Shown here in pieces: positions 63,891 to 64,000 of a stretch of 64,000 bases of DNA. Origin of the DNA: Lucinisca nassula (lineage: Eukaryota > Mollusca > Bivalvia > Lucinida > Lucinidae); the NCBI GenBank assembly GCA_963580285.1, contig OY757010.1, positions 145,872,675 to 145,936,674 on the forward strand. The letters are read 5' to 3'. The first letter of the stretch is position 1. The number at the start of each line of letters is the position of its first letter. The notes under the pieces were generated by a model. The model saw only the letters and a list, made by a program, of their open reading frames with translations, was not told the DNA's origin and searched no databases. Made by a program: the position numbers and the translations under genes.

Positions 63891-64000
63891 GAAATGGCCA
63901 GCCAGAAAGACACACTCAACATAGATTAGAAAACTGGTATAACGACCGACCATCTATAAATTACTTTAAAATAGAATTACTTTAAAATAGAAGTGAAGGC

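Overview
The window is eukaryotic and almost entirely non-coding. It is AT-rich, has no operons, and is dense with SINEs, palindromic MITE-like elements, tandem arrays and decayed retroelements. The combination suggests a bivalve mollusc: several tRNA-headed SINE families, tandem core repeats followed by a GGAC or CAGA tetranucleotide tract and a terminal stem-loop (the layout known from bivalve pearl / Helitron-like elements), Penelope-like elements and hammerhead ribozymes. That assignment is inference from repeat content, not from a marker gene.

The one convincing host gene is on the minus strand: seven exons of a receptor-type tyrosine kinase, read from 59339 down to 28028. The exons carry the alpha-C helix and hinge (59.3 kb), a serine-rich kinase insert (47.5 kb), the helix before the catalytic loop (37.8 kb), the HRDLAARN / DFG / activation-loop exon (36.8 kb), the SDVWSFG exon (32.8 kb), the end of the C-lobe (31.6 kb) and a long C-terminal tail (28.0-28.5 kb). 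All six splice junctions are GT-AG and phase-compatible. The glycine loop, the VAVK lysine, and any extracellular and transmembrane parts were not found and probably lie beyond 64000.

Layout. 1-7.5 kb: SINEs, a near-perfect 167-bp palindrome, a SINE split by a small insert carrying a hammerhead ribozyme, then about 20 units of a 158-bp tandem repeat. 7.7-10.2 kb: tandem repeats and a pearl-like element containing a cluster of canonical heat-shock elements. 10.2-27.7 kb: SINEs, palindromic MITEs, a 1.06-kb foldback element and a 140-bp array. 28-59.3 kb: the kinase gene, with introns packed with MITEs, SINEs, a second hammerhead unit (32.3 kb), several pearl-like arrays (39.8-42.2, 42.4-45.8, 51.4-53.5 kb) and two head-to-head Penelope-like pseudogenes (53.7-54.8 minus, 56.5-58.7 plus) with two further hammerhead motifs. 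59.4-64 kb: SINE heads and a pearl-like element interrupted by an inverted-repeat-bounded insertion.

Most interesting: (i) three well-formed hammerhead ribozymes with palindromic stem III plus a degenerate fourth, one inside a roughly 250-bp unit whose ends look circularly permuted relative to another copy, as in retrozymes; (ii) a heat-shock-element cluster inside a mobile-element-like region; (iii) unrelated SINE families sharing one 3' tail; (iv) a repeated non-coding module that follows a retroelement ORF remnant and carries a poly-C/G tract expanded in two copies.
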